A stretch of DNA of 64,000 bases from Labia minor (Eukaryota > Arthropoda > Insecta > Dermaptera > Spongiphoridae). Within the stretch, counting starts at the first letter, position 1. Every line of letters starts with the position of its first letter. Shown here in pieces: positions 11,218 to 25,000 of this stretch. The notes below the pieces were generated by a model, which made no database searches, was not told the origin of the DNA, and saw only the letters and a list, made by a program, of their open reading frames with translations. The stretch spans positions 36,138,033-36,202,032 of the forward strand of contig OY720344.1 in assembly GCA_963082975.1 (NCBI GenBank), read 5' to 3'. The translations under genes and the position numbers were made by a program.

Positions 11218-12073
11218 AGCCCTCCACCCATAGAAGCTAAAATAATAATAATTAAATGATTATAAAATAAAATTAAATTGTTATCACTAATACAGTACTT
11301 CTTTGAGTAGATATAATTTTTTTTTAACATTTTGGTTTAATTTAAATTTTTTGTTCTAAAATGTTACAACCTCAATGACCCTCCCCCGTAGTTTTGGGTA
11401 GGGGATGTTTAAATTTGTTTATTGGGTTAATATTAAAAAAAAATTATATAAAGTAAACTTTAAATGATTGTATACAAATAATAATTTTTTATTCACAAAC
11501 AGAAATTATGTCTTGCAAAATAATCTAATTTTCATTTTTAAAGGAAAATAAATCGACCATCATGACAAATATTATATTAAGAGGATGAGGTGAATCTTTG
11601 AATGAGAGAAAGAGATAAACAAAAGTATTTTATCCTTTCAACCAATAATTTATTAATTTAATTAATAAAATAATAAATATGCTTAAACATTATTACTTTT
11701 TAAAATTGAATATTTATTAAAAAAAAAAAAATATTTTTAATAAAACTAAAAACAATACGAATAATAAATTTTCGATTTTGAAATGCATGGCTGATCTCCA
11801 GATTGAATTGTAAATCTTTCCGAAATTTAAGCTGATTAAATTCTATTTGGGTATATGAAGAAGTATATAAAGATTGGATATCGTAATGGGTATTCATATT
11901 TTTTTTATGGAATATTATTCGTTTCACATTGAAGTACTTACTTAAAAAGTTTATTTTCAGAACACACGAGTTGTATACATACAATCAACTAGAAAGCTTA
12001 TCTAGTTGGATTATCAGTTTTTTGACATTTAATCTATTCCAACAATGAGGCCATTTTTATGTTTGAAAATATA
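11218..12073. other. AT-rich DNA downstream of the transporter gene
   Basis: No gene was seen. The long antisense open frame at 11700-11984 has AT-driven composition (Phe, Ile, Asn, Lys) and no supporting signals. Confidence 0.5.
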
Positions 12074-12079
12074 TTTATT
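12074..12079 (-). promoter_or_regulatory. Candidate poly(A) signal of the transporter gene
   Basis: AATAAA on the - strand lies about 140 bases after the transporter stop codon. Chance matches are common at this base composition. Confidence 0.35.
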
Positions 12080-12216
12080 TTCAAGCAAATGAACATAGAA
12101 ATTGTTAATGCTTAGTAAAAATTAAAAATGATCACACACTTTTTTATGAGGTTCATTTTTGATGCTTATATTTATATATTAATGTTTAATGGAATAAGAT
12201 TTCCTCTTTTAGAACA

Positions 12217-12315
12217 CTAAACGTATAACCAATGACGACATCGGAATCGGGAGACGATGTGTGTCTGGCGGATGTTTTCGTGCTCCTCCTCGGGGGTGAT
12301 ATTGATAGCAATTCG
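12217..12315 (-). CDS. Transporter coding exon 13 (C-terminal tail)
   Basis: It follows an acceptor TTTCTTCTAG and continues in phase 0 from exon 12. It encodes 32 residues from [13 protein letters not shown] to RHWLYV and a TAG stop (12217-12219). The ITPEEE segment and the terminal HWL motif match the cytoplasmic end of DAT/NET proteins, where vertebrate DAT ends in RHWLKV, a PDZ-binding tail. This small exon is about 3 kb from exon 12 and is too short to stand out as an ORF. The frame and homology make it convincing. Confidence 0.85.
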   Translation of the reverse strand, partial: RIAINITPEEEHENIRQTHIVSRFRCRHWLYV

Positions 12316-15300
12316 CTAGAAGAAATGGAAAAAATAGAAATAATTCTTTTGGAAATATTTACTTTTTAATAGTATGTAATATAATGTGAAGGTAGGTTGG
12401 CTCAGGATAGGGACACTTGGAGAAATGTGGACTTTCGAGTTCCGAAGAGACACAGAGAGATAATATAAGTTAAGTTGATAAAATATATTTTGGTATATAA
12501 AGAGAGATTAGGTATTGTAATGGAGTTTAAATTTTTTATTTAAAACGACTTGAATTTCTGAACAAAAATCCTCCGTCAAGACCAAATTCCTTACGGTTTT
12601 CTTCAACTTCAAATTTTATTTAGGTTTATATTATTTATATTTCGTTAATTAAAGAAAAAAATGTAATGGTCCCTCTCTGCGACTTTCTCTCTCATTGTGT
12701 GTAAAATCTAAAAAATTTTTATCTTTTTTTTTGAAAACAAATAATGTAAAATAAGGAATAAAACTAAAATAATTCATATAATATTTTAAAGAAAAATTAA
12801 TTAAACAAAATTATAGTTATAAGATAGTGAATGATAAATTATATTAAAAAAAACTAAATAAAAAAAATCATGATTAATTAACGAAATGTATTATAATAAT
12901 GCAGGGGTCGCCAAACTTTTCTGATCATCGACCCCTATATAATTTTTCGAAATTTCTATCTACCTCATAAAGGTAATTATCAAGAATTAAAATAAAATTA
13001 TCTATTGGACTTAATATTTAATAAATCAGAAACAATAAGTAATGTAGCTACAGATTTTTTATTTCTTTTCACCCGAATAAATATATATCTGATTTAAAAT
13101 TAAAATATTTCTTTATCATTTGAAGTGATTTTGTGTTTTGCACGCATAAAAATATTTATACCTTTAGGGATTCTGAATAAAATGGATAATATAAAAATAA
13201 TTTTAAAATCAATTATTACTTAAAACTGTTAAAACTCTATTTAAAGTATGAAAAATTATTTGAAAATCAAATAGAACATTTTTATGATTCGACCAGATTC
13301 GATCTTAAGTTTCTCTGCCAACGCTTTACTAACTTAGCTATTCAAATTCTGATATCTTATCTTATCTTATTATTCTAGCAAAAATTGTATATATATTTGT
13401 ATTTAAGAAATATTAAAACGCTGTAAGAATTTTTTTTTTGATATTCACACCATAGAAATATTTATAAAGAAAAATCGATCTGTATTGGTTTCAGCCTCGG
13501 GAAAAATCATTTTTGTTAGCTTTTTCTTAAATTAAAATAGGAATTTTAATAATAATAAAAATGGCGCCAGACAGCACACTTCCTTAAATACAAAATATTA
13601 TAAATAAAATAAATATTTATTTTAATAATATTTTGTAATCAAATTACGAAATATATATTATGTTATATCCACAGGCCATACTTTTCTGTCTTTCAGTGCA
13701 TTAATACGTACGTTTAAAAGCAGAATGTTTTATGACTATTTTTTTTATTTATGTTCTTTTAAATTATTTGAAATTGTTTCATATATTTTGTCGTTAATTA
13801 AATAATAATCTTAATCTTAAATATTCATAGTTCATAAGGAATATTTTTTTTAAACTACCGAGCGACGGCTCGGTGAACCAGGTATTAATATTATCAGCCA
13901 AACCAAATAATAAGGAATAATTTCTTTTAATGACCGAGCGGCGGTTCGGTGAACCAGGTACTATATCTTAAATAAGAGAAATTTTTTTCGCCCATATAAA
14001 ACAAAAATTAACCAAATAAATTTACTTAATGTATTAATATTTGGAAAAATGTATTAACATGAGGTGTCATCCACAACAATTTTTAAAAAAAAGTATTTGA
14101 ATTTGAGTGGATGAATATAAAGAATTTTATTAACGATTGATATTTGTTTCCTGTGTAGATTTTAATATTTTATAAAATTAATAAAAACTTATTATTTCTA
14201 AACGTTCAATTTTGATGCTTGATATTAAAATTAAAAGACATTTTTAATCATGTGAAGTGATTATATACTTTGCACGCAAAAAAATATTTATGAGTTGAAT
14301 AAAAAATAATAATTTTTGTAGGAGAAAGTATAAATACATATAAATATATACTCATCATAAATTTTATTTAAAATTACTATAACAACTTTATGTTTTAAAT
14401 TTTAAGTTAAGCAAATTTTTTGTTTTAATGAATATTCATTTATTAGCAATATTTTTCAAAGATTATTGTATCTAAACTAAATAATTGTTTATTCTAAATT
14501 AAAATTTAAAATTTAAGCTTAGTTATTAATTAATTATTAAATTAAACATTAATTAGGCAGCTTTATGGAAGAATATAGCCTTGCACTTTTAGTATTCGTT
14601 AAAACTCACTACTTGATTGATTTTAAAAGAGTAAAAAGAGATAATCATCCAAATACTCAAAACATGTACACATACTCGTATTTAACAGAAAGTGTCAGAA
14701 GAGGGAGAGAGAGAGAGAAAGTCGAAACGATTTCTAGTAGTCAACTTCTACCGGAAGTCGCATTAAGGAGCTTTGTTCCATAAAAATATTCAGAATAACG
14801 TAAATTTTTCATAAAATTAATCGCAATTGTAAATTTACAAATTTTAGAATTTATATTTCTTCCAACTGGAAGAGCTTAATACATACATTTTGGTTGAAAT
14901 TTCAAATTTCAATTAGATTTCTATTAATTCATCTATAACATGGGTCACTAAAAATTTTATTGTCACATTTCCAATTCCAAAAATTAATAAATATTCATAA
15001 ATGTAATATTATTTTAAAAAAGGCATAAAAAATACAAAAACCTAATTTTATTTATGAAAAATGGTCAATGTCTTCAAATTAAAATTTGACTATGACAAAT
15101 ATTGAAGTTCGACAGACCTGAAATACTAAAAAAGGTAACCGACTCTTGATATACAATTTCATATATTATTGTATTTGTAATAATTAATTATATATAGAAG
15201 ACAATGTATACTAAATAAAAGTACTATTATTAAACTATACTTAATATTAATTAGATTTTGAATTTTTAAAAAAAAAAAAAGAATTTCAATTATCGTATTT

Positions 15301-16128
15301 ATTTACCTCACTTAATGTTCCCGGAGTTCTGATTATGGATATTATAGCTACTAAAGGAATCATAATAATGGAAGAAAGGGCAAGCGTCCATCCAATCATT
15401 TCCGCCCAGAAAGGGAAATGGTAATCATTGTATTTTAAAGGCTCATGGTAAAGCAAGTCAAACATTACCACACCCTAAAACAAAAAGACATGTGTCATTA
15501 ATAAATGAAATGATAATATAATAATATAAATATAATATTGGTCACACTTAATGCCAACCTTTTATAAGTACTATTATGTAATCCACCTCCAATTTTTAAT
15601 ATGTTTTCATTTAAAGTTTTTTTTTAATTTCACAAATTATGAATAAATCTAGAGTGTCTCCACTCGACTATCAACCTTTGTTCTATATTTGTAAATTAAT
15701 TAAAATTTTATTCTATCCAATAGGTTTTTTAACATAATTTTCACTGATAAATTATATTGAAATAAGAAGGCAATCAAATAAGATCAACATTGTTTTGATT
15801 TAATTCAACGTAAATAAAACCTTTACCTTCATTTTTAAGTCAAAATTTAAAAAATGAATTCCGGTATTTCCGCATTCAATCAAGCTTAAATTCTATATAT
15901 AGCAGTTTTATACAATTTTTAATTATGTAAAAAACTATCAAACATATATCTTTAATATTACGGTTAGTTTAGAGTTTTAGAGAGAAAAAATGAAAACGTG
16001 GTAGGTAATGGTCCTCTTTCAAATAAGCTACATTTCTCAAAAGTTGATAGAAAACTACAAATTTTGAATATTGGCCATGTACCAAATTTCATTATTCTAG
16101 CTTAAACCGTTTTTGCGTAATCTTGCCT

Positions 16129-16159
<31 letters not shown>

Positions 16160-19100
16160 TACATTTTTTTTCAACCTTAGTGAAAAAGACTTAGGGACCT
16201 TCAAAACGTGTAAAAACATCAAAATTTCTACATTGAAAATTTTCGTGATTCGTGATTCGTATCATTTTTACTATCTCTTGCAAGATAGTAAAAATGATAT
16301 AAATATATACTAGTATATTTAAATACTAGTTAAGAATTATGGTAAGGTTTCTTATTTTAATTCGCCCCAAAATTTGATATTTGTTATGAAAGTAAAAATT
16401 TTGAGATTAATTGTAGTATTCACATTTTATGAACTTAAAGTTTATTTGGGCCATTTGAAAAAAAAATTGTTTTGTCTATGTCAATGGAAAATGCTAAAGG
16501 AGCTCGATTACTTATTTCTTGTGGCATGAATTAGGTGATTTCGTTTTGGAAGATATGTGTTTTGAACAAGATGTTGAAACATTTTATACACGTTTAATTT
16601 ATTGACAAAAAAAATTTAAGTGATAATTTTATTTAAAGAAATTTCGATAAAGTCTCACACCACGATCATATGATGAAATTTCATCGAATCTTTGGGATTT
16701 GTAAAATCATCAGGTTCTCACTCAGCTTACCTTTAAATAAACGTGCAGGTTTATGTGGACAATTGATTAAAAATTGTTTTTCCAGATTCGAATTTAAATA
16801 AAAACATGGGCAATCATTTAATGAGATCATTTTTAAATAATAATATTATGAATCAATACTTAAAAAAATATTGATGTCTTATATCGTTTTATTTTAATTT
16901 AATTTAAAAATTAAATATAACTCTTATTTGATTACCTTCTTTCTTAATTTATTTATATTTATGATTGTACACATAGTATGTTACAACTAAACAGCTACTG
17001 ATTACTGATGAGGGTTGTGTTTGAGGATCGAAACATTGGGTAAAGTGAATCAAAAGTGTTTTAAAAAGAAAGTAAAAACCGTTTTTATATTTATAAGAAA
17101 GATCTAATTTTCATATTTGAAATAATAATTTACTTTATATTAGTTTTATAGTAAAATCTAATCATTTTATTTATTTAATATGTCTAAGATATATTGGAAG
17201 AGGAGTGTTTTATTTGCTTTAGAATTTAAGTGGGATCTTTAGAGCGCACCCAGTCACTTTCCACATCCCCCCTTAATTCAAATTATTATAGTCTACCTCT
17301 AAAAGCTTACAAGTATTCACATAGCATTAACGCTTGGCTAAACTTTGTCTTTGCATTTGTTATTTATTATAACTAGACTACAATTTTTTCTTAATTTTAA
17401 TTTCTTTTTGTTAATTACATTTGCTTTTTTATTTACTAAAAAATGTTATTTTCAATTTAAGATTTTTAATAAAAGTTAGTTATTTTATTGGTTGGTTGCT
17501 TTCAAAAGAACAAACTGATTTGACTTCTATTGATTCTAAATTATATCCAAGTATACTAATTAATTAAATAATTATCAAAGGTTTCGCAATATATATTTAT
17601 ACGCACTTACGATAATAAATGTAGGACTGATAAATTTCCAACAAATGCGCCAATAAAATCCAGGACGTGAACCGAGCATCTCTTCAACATCTGAACAGAA
17701 TCTTTCCAAACCTAGAAATTTATAATTTGTAAATTCGATAAATTAGATAAAAAAAGAAAAATATTTATAAAAATATAAAATTATTTCATACCATAAAACC
17801 AAGACACTGCGATTGCTTCAAAAAGAGCTGAACACAAAAGGGATATACCCGCAGAGTATTTGTCTAAAAGACTAAACATATAAATGCCTCCCTGTTTAGT
17901 TAAAAAAGAATATTAATTAAATAGAATATGTTATTGTTAATAGGCTCAAATTTTAATTTACCGGCGTAACATTGATGAGAGCCACACTGAAACTAACACA
18001 TGCTGCACATAACGTGAAAATTTCCCGGGCATATCGTTTTCCTCTAAAAAACCATCTAAATTCATCCATAAGTCCAGTAATAACACATTCAAGACCTCCC
18101 ATCTAAAATATAAAATCATAACATTAATAATATTTTAAATAAATTAAAATTATATTTACAACAATATTCGCTATTGAGAATATATAAATGACTGAAAAGT
18201 GAAGGAAGTGAAAGTCAAAATTAAAAATCACTTATCATCGTTTTCACCAAATCACTCTGTTCTTGATTTATGGTTTTGAAAAGGGCCCTCATAAAGAACC
18301 GAAACGTTGACATTTAGTTAAGTGATTTTTATTACTTACCTTCAATTCCTACTGATAACCATTGATTTCAAGTCTTCTATAAATTCTAATCAGTCAATAT
18401 TATAATGAAATTTAAATTTTCAATCTTTTATTATATTCTTAATATTTGTTATATAATAAGAAATTAAATGAATAAAATTTTTATATCTATAAATGAGATA
18501 TATAAGATAATAGAAAGGTTCGTGGTTGTTAAAAAGTTCAGTCAATTATGGATTTCCTTTATCAATAAAAAAAAATAAAAAAAATTAAGAATTCTAACTT
18601 TTTGATAAAAAATGATTCTTTTTTATATATATGAGTAAGATTTTTTCTATAATTTCTAATCTATCGTGTTAATATTCAATAAATTACAAGAATAAATCGA
18701 AAGGTTCAAAATCTGTTCCCATTAGGAAGATTATTTAAAAAAGTACTCTTACCCTTATTTTTATTTTTAAAAAAATATATAAATAATATAATAATTTATT
18801 ATTTAAAAACACAATAAAAAAATATTTCTTTAAACTAATTTTTCTTTAAAGAAAAAAAATTGAGCTTTTTCAAAATTACATTATTTTTGATAAAGTCCTT
18901 TCAGTTTTATATGTTTAAATTGACATAATTGCAATACGGGAGGTGAGTTGGGTGGGAGAAGGGAGGAATGGTGCCTATATGGCGGATCTTAAAGTCATCA
19001 ACTTTGACCAGGCTTTATTATTAAAAAATCAGTAGATATCGCAATTAAAAATATGGAATTCTTTAATGAAAGGATATCCATTTTAGTACTAAAGAACAAA

Positions 19101-21962
19101 ATTTATAATATAGCTAATAAATGTGCATGGACCTACAGAGGATAAAGATAAATATTATGAGGAATTAGAATCATTAAAAGATCAGGTCCAAAATTATAAA
19201 CTGTCACAAATTTTAATTTTAATTCGGAGTTGTCTCGACGGTAATAAAGTAAGAAGAGTAAGAATCACTTGTCATAAACTATCGAAAATCGGAATGGGTT
19301 AAACAAGTAGTCGCTCTATCACCAAATTTATTTAATCTAGCATTAGAATACGTGATTAGACAAGTTGGGGAGATATTGAACGAAATACAATTAGGTTAAA
19401 AAATTCAAGTATACCTCTATACATCTCCAAACATAGTTAGAGTAATAAAATCAAGAAGATTGCGATGAACAGGATACGTAGAAAGAATGGATGTTGCAAG
19501 ACTAGCGAAAAACATATTTGTGGGGAGATCGATTGAGAAACGTCCGCTTGGAAGATCAGGGACGCCGTGGGCAGACAATGTTTGTGGGGGAAAGAGACAT
19601 AAAAGACATGGGAGAAAATAGTAAAATAGGAGTTTAATGGGTGAGGTTCAGGATAGGGATACTTGGAGGAATGTGGTTGCTACGGCCAAGAACTTTCGAG
19701 TTTCGTAGAGCCCCAGAGATAGAGAAAAATTATAATAATATTAATTCCTTGTATAATTATAATTTTATATAGGTATATTTTTCGTTAACTATTTTTCAAG
19801 AAGAAAGTTTTTAAGAAATTAAATATTATTGTCTAAATTAACGAGTCAATAACGTTCCATTATGAGACTTTTTTTTAGTAATATTGGAATAATAACATCT
19901 AAAAAGTAATTTATTTATTTAATTATTTATTTGAACTCACTCCAGAATCAAGGCCCAACATGATAAGCATGAAAAAGAAAAGCATGCTCCAAAAATGGGA
20001 GCCGGGAAGGGTGGCCACCGCCTCCGGATACACCTGGAAAACAAGACCGGGTCCTACACAACCCACATCAAATTAATTCTCCCATAATCAAAGATAAAAA
20101 TTATTTATTAATAATAATAAAAATAGAAACTTATAAAATTAATCATTTGTTTAGTTAAAAAGAAATGATGAAAATTAATCAATAATACATATTTCTTTTC
20201 TTTTATTAAGTAATGCTAACGTTTCGGACGTCGCCCTTCTTCAAGACAATAATACTCACAAAATTTAAATATTATTAATTATAAATGTCATTTAATATCA
20301 GTAGTATTTAGTTAATCATGCAGTTATTACAATAATATTAAAAATTTTTATTAAAAATCTCATTTTTCAATTTTTAGATGAATGGTAAGAATAGAATAAT
20401 TAATTGTAATTAAATAAGAAATAGAAATAATCTTGACCATTTCAGAACATAATTATATTAAGGATTACCAAAAGACTTGTATATATCAGGAATAAATTTA
20501 TTTTTTAAAAATAAAATTAACTTAAGAATATTATTTTGATATTATAATGCAAAGGATAATTTTCATTCTAAATAATTATTACCAGTGAGCGCAAGACAGG
20601 AAATTCATTGGCACAAATCACATTAAGTTTTTAATTAATTAAAATGGAGGGAAGAAAAAAATGACTCCCGGCTGTTTCTTTAATTATGAATTTTGCTTAA
20701 AATGCTATAAGAAGAGGGATTTTAAATTGATTAGAAAATTAGTAAAATCAAATTTTCAAAATGCTTTAGGCTTCACAAATCATTTCATTTTTTTTTTTAT
20801 ATTTAATGAAACTGTATAAAATTTATAGAAATGAATGTATATTAATTTGTATTTAAAAATAAAAATTCTTAAATCTAAAATAAAATAAAAGTTTCGAAAG
20901 CATCACACTACTTTTGTTTATGACATCCAAAATAATTATAAATATAATTAAATTTATACAAAATATAGGGTAGTAACATAAAATAGATTTATTTTAAAGT
21001 TTTTTTTAAAAATCTCTATTAAATGAACATTAAAGATTTAGGATAATATATGAAACTTTTATTAAATGATTGTAAAAATAAAATTGATTTTGAATAATAT
21101 AAAAAGAATTTGATAGTACTCACCTTCTGTGGCTACAGCACTGATCGGAATTCCATGTTTCTCGGACATAAAGCCAAGATAAGTAAAAATTACAAATCCA
21201 CTGAAAAAACTTGTAAAACAATTAACAGCTGTAGTTACAAGACAGTCTCTGAAAAAAAAGATAAATTTTAAATTTTTGAAAAAGCCCATTCTGCAAAATT
21301 TCTCCTCAACATATAAAATTTATACATAATGGGCATTTAGATAAGGTGGTTCAAATCAGTGAACTGAACAAAATTTCAATTAAATCAGAGAACACACACA
21401 TATTACATGCTTATATAGATATACATATCCAACATAGTTAAAATATCAGAAATCGGTCCTTGAAACATAAAGAATTATGAAAATCTCACTGTCAGTTAAC
21501 TTATCAATATTCCCTCATGCTTTGATATCATGATCCTATGAATTTTATTTATTTTACTTTTATAATATGTAGCGCTCAGAAAGGAAAAATATTGTACTTA
21601 AAAAATTTAATTCAATGTTTTTATATATTCTGCTAAAGTTAAGAATACTAAATTTTATTATTAAATACCTTAAGCAATTATTGTTGAATGTATTATAACT
21701 TGCATACGACAGATGAACTCCAAAACCAGCACCAACTGAATAGAAAATTTGTACTGCTGCATCGACCCATACCTAAAAAAAAAGTAATTTAAGAATATAC
21801 ATAGACTTGAAAAGATTATTTAATTTTATTATTTTACTAGATATTTTTTCGTTAATTTATCATAATCGTCATTCATTAAAAATCTTTTAATTCTCTCTTT
21901 TTTTTATTTTGAATTCAAAGTTCAAACAACATATAAATTATTTCTCTTTCAAAAAAGTAAAG

Positions 21963-22006
<44 letters not shown>

Positions 22007-25000
22007 GAAATTGTGAATCTATTCAAATTTATTCATTCATTTTTCATTACATTATTATTATTATTATTATTATTTTTAAGGTTCAGAAAAGCTTCACTCG
22101 TTTGGAAAAAATTATAATTTTATTCTTTTTAGAAGTTTTTTACCCCTCTTTTTGTTTCTCTGCAAATTAATCTAGATTGAAAATTACAATATAATAAAAA
22201 GATGGTTTTAACAAGCATTGGTTTAAGATTTTTATTATTTTTTCTTGATCATTCTCTCATTAAGTTAATATTAATCTTAAAAAAAAAATACAAAGAAATG
22301 TATTTGACTTTTTATTTTCTTCCTTTTTAAAAAAAGTTTTAAAGAAATCTCATTTCAGAGAAAATCGGATTAAAAATTTATTTATTATAGGAAAATTATA
22401 TTTATAATTACAATTCAAGAGAAAAAAAAATATAAATTAATTTTTGTAATAAGTTCTTTTGTTTTCTCATTTAAAATAATCTAAAATTTAAAAAAAAATA
22501 AATAATTTTATGATATACCAAAAATAAATATAATTACATAATATAAAAGTAAAATAAAATAACATTCATAGGGGAAAGTATACAGTCGTTGGCCCCGAGG
22601 CAGTCATGGGCGCCCTATCACTAAAACACAAATAATAAGAGGTTTTTATTTTAAAAATTACGCTATTAACAATGGTTATGTAATCATTTGTTGTATGGTT
22701 GTATAATTACTATAGAATACCTAGGCCAATAACTATAACTGTATTTTTTAGGATTTTATTTCTTAAAATGAATTAATTAATTAATTTTCTAGGGATCTCT
22801 CAAATAAAACGCTTGTCGTTTATTGCCATTTAATTTTGTCACCATTTTTAATTTAAATGCAAGCGTTTTATTTGAGAGATCCCTAGAAAATTAATGCATT
22901 TATAAAACACTGTAACTTATTTTTTTTTAATTATTTATTTTATTTTTAATTTTTTAGTAATTAATTAATTAAGAAAATGAAAACTTTATTTCATATTCAT
23001 GTATTGTCATCCAAATCTGAAGAGTGTGCAAAGTTTTAGTTCGATTGGTCAACTACAACTGTGTTAAAAATGAGTTGCTAGATTTGAACAATACAGAAGG
23101 ACAACAAGTTAAATAAAACACTGTAAAAATATTTGATGTTTAAATTGTAATTGAAAAAATTTATATCAATAAAGGAAAATTTACTAATATTTATACTAAG
23201 GTTAATGTTTCTTCTATTAATTCTGAGATGTTAGTAGAATAAAAGAAATTTAATTACAAATTGTTTTCATATTTGATTAAACTTTATAAAAATAAATATA
23301 TTATTCTAGTTAAATAAAATATTATTCTAAATAATTAATACTTAAGAAAAGAGTTTTGAAAACACGGTTTATCAAGCAACAAATAATCACATTTCTCATT
23401 AAATGATATTTATTTATTCAAAAATTAAAATAAAAATATTGTTCTTGCATTTATAATGATTTAAAGTATTAAACGATAAAGACAAAAAACATATTTTTTT
23501 AGATTTATTTAGGAATTATTGTTTGTAGCGTATCAGAGTCTAGATCAATATTTTTTTTTATGTTGAATGAAAGTCAATGAGATTCAATTAAAGAGTTTTT
23601 AAGAGAAGAAAAATTTTATTAAGTGTGTGTTTAAAAGAAAATTACTTAAACAATCATGTAATTAATCTGAACAGAATGTTATAAAACGATAAGTGGCTTG
23701 ATAGCGGAAGAAGGAAAGGAGTAGGAGGACAAAGGGGCGAAGGGATTAGATGTCGAATACCTAATTTATTTGTAAACACAGTGAGGGCCCTTGACCTTTC
23801 TTACCAGGCCACTTGAATACAATGACAATCATCATCCAAATCAAATAAATCATATCAAATCATAACATCAATTCAAGTGGAATTTTTTTCAAATGTGTTT
23901 CATGAAAAATAATTTAATAAAATAAAAAAAAATATTTTAATAATATACTTTATTTAAAATATATAAGTTAGGACATATTTTTTTTTAAAATAGACTAACT
24001 AACTGTAAGTGCCACTTTAGATAAATAATTTTTTACAGTTATTTTCAGTTTTCTCAAAAACGGCTATAACGATTTTGAGTAAACTAACTCCAAGAAACAA
24101 AATTATATTTATTATCAAGATTTTATTCACTAAAATGGCTTAATACCAAATTTTCAAAATTACTTCTTTTAAAGGACATTTATTTTTTTTTAATTTTAGT
24201 TAAGTATTTCTCTAACATAATTAATAATCATAAAAGATGTACGAAGGCAGGTCAATAAGTCCGTGAATTATTGAATTTCCCATCTCTTAAATGAAATGGC
24301 AAACCGGCAACTATCTGCTAAATCCTATCGAAATTTGAACCAACTGGGTCTTTTAGTTTTTGTTTGGCAACCAGTGATGTCAGACTACCTCATGATTTGA
24401 GAAGAAAATGAAAAAAGTGAATTTCCATGAAAATTCATGAATTGGGATACAAATTGCTCCCTCATCCACCTTATTGTCCGCATTTAGCCCCGAGTGACTT
24501 TTTCTTGTTTCAAAACCTGAAAAAATGGCTCGGCGGATAGAGATTTGATTCCAACGATGAAATCATCTCACAAACAAATACCTATTTTGATGTCCATATT
24601 TTAGAAGGGATAAAAAACTTGGAGAAACGTTTGACGAAATGTATAGAGCTCAAAGAACACTACGTTGAAAAATAAAATAATTTTTTTATCAAAAACCTGT
24701 TTCATTCAAAAAGTCACGGACTTATTGACCTGTCCTCGTATTAATATAAAATATAAACTCGATTGATAATAAACTTTATAAAAAAATAGTGAAAAAAGAA
24801 TACAAAAAAGTAGGTGCTAAGTGAAAGATATATGATGCTCGTAACATATTTTTTTGTTTATTACAAGCAAGATGTTTTTACTATCTCGCCAGAAAATTTT
24901 CGATGTTGGGATTTTGATGTTTTTATACGTTTTGAAGGTTCCTGAATCATTTTCACTAAGGTTGAGAAAAATGTCTGTGTGTGTGTGTATGTGTGTGTGT

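Noticed and set aside
11139-11330. 63-codon ORF on the - strand
   Set aside because: It is generated by the perfect inverted repeat and adjacent AT-rich DNA.
11700-11984. 94-codon ORF on the - strand
   Set aside because: The AT-driven residue composition (Phe, Ile, Asn, Lys) and lack of signals suggest chance.
12902-12960. CAGGGGTCGCCAAACTTTT, a hAT-like terminal repeat
   Set aside because: No matching inverted end or 8-bp duplication could be found within several hundred bases.
22572-22750. Possible MITE with GGGGAAAGTATACAGTCG start and a loose mirror near 22720-22750
   Set aside because: The mirror match is poor and there is no target duplication.
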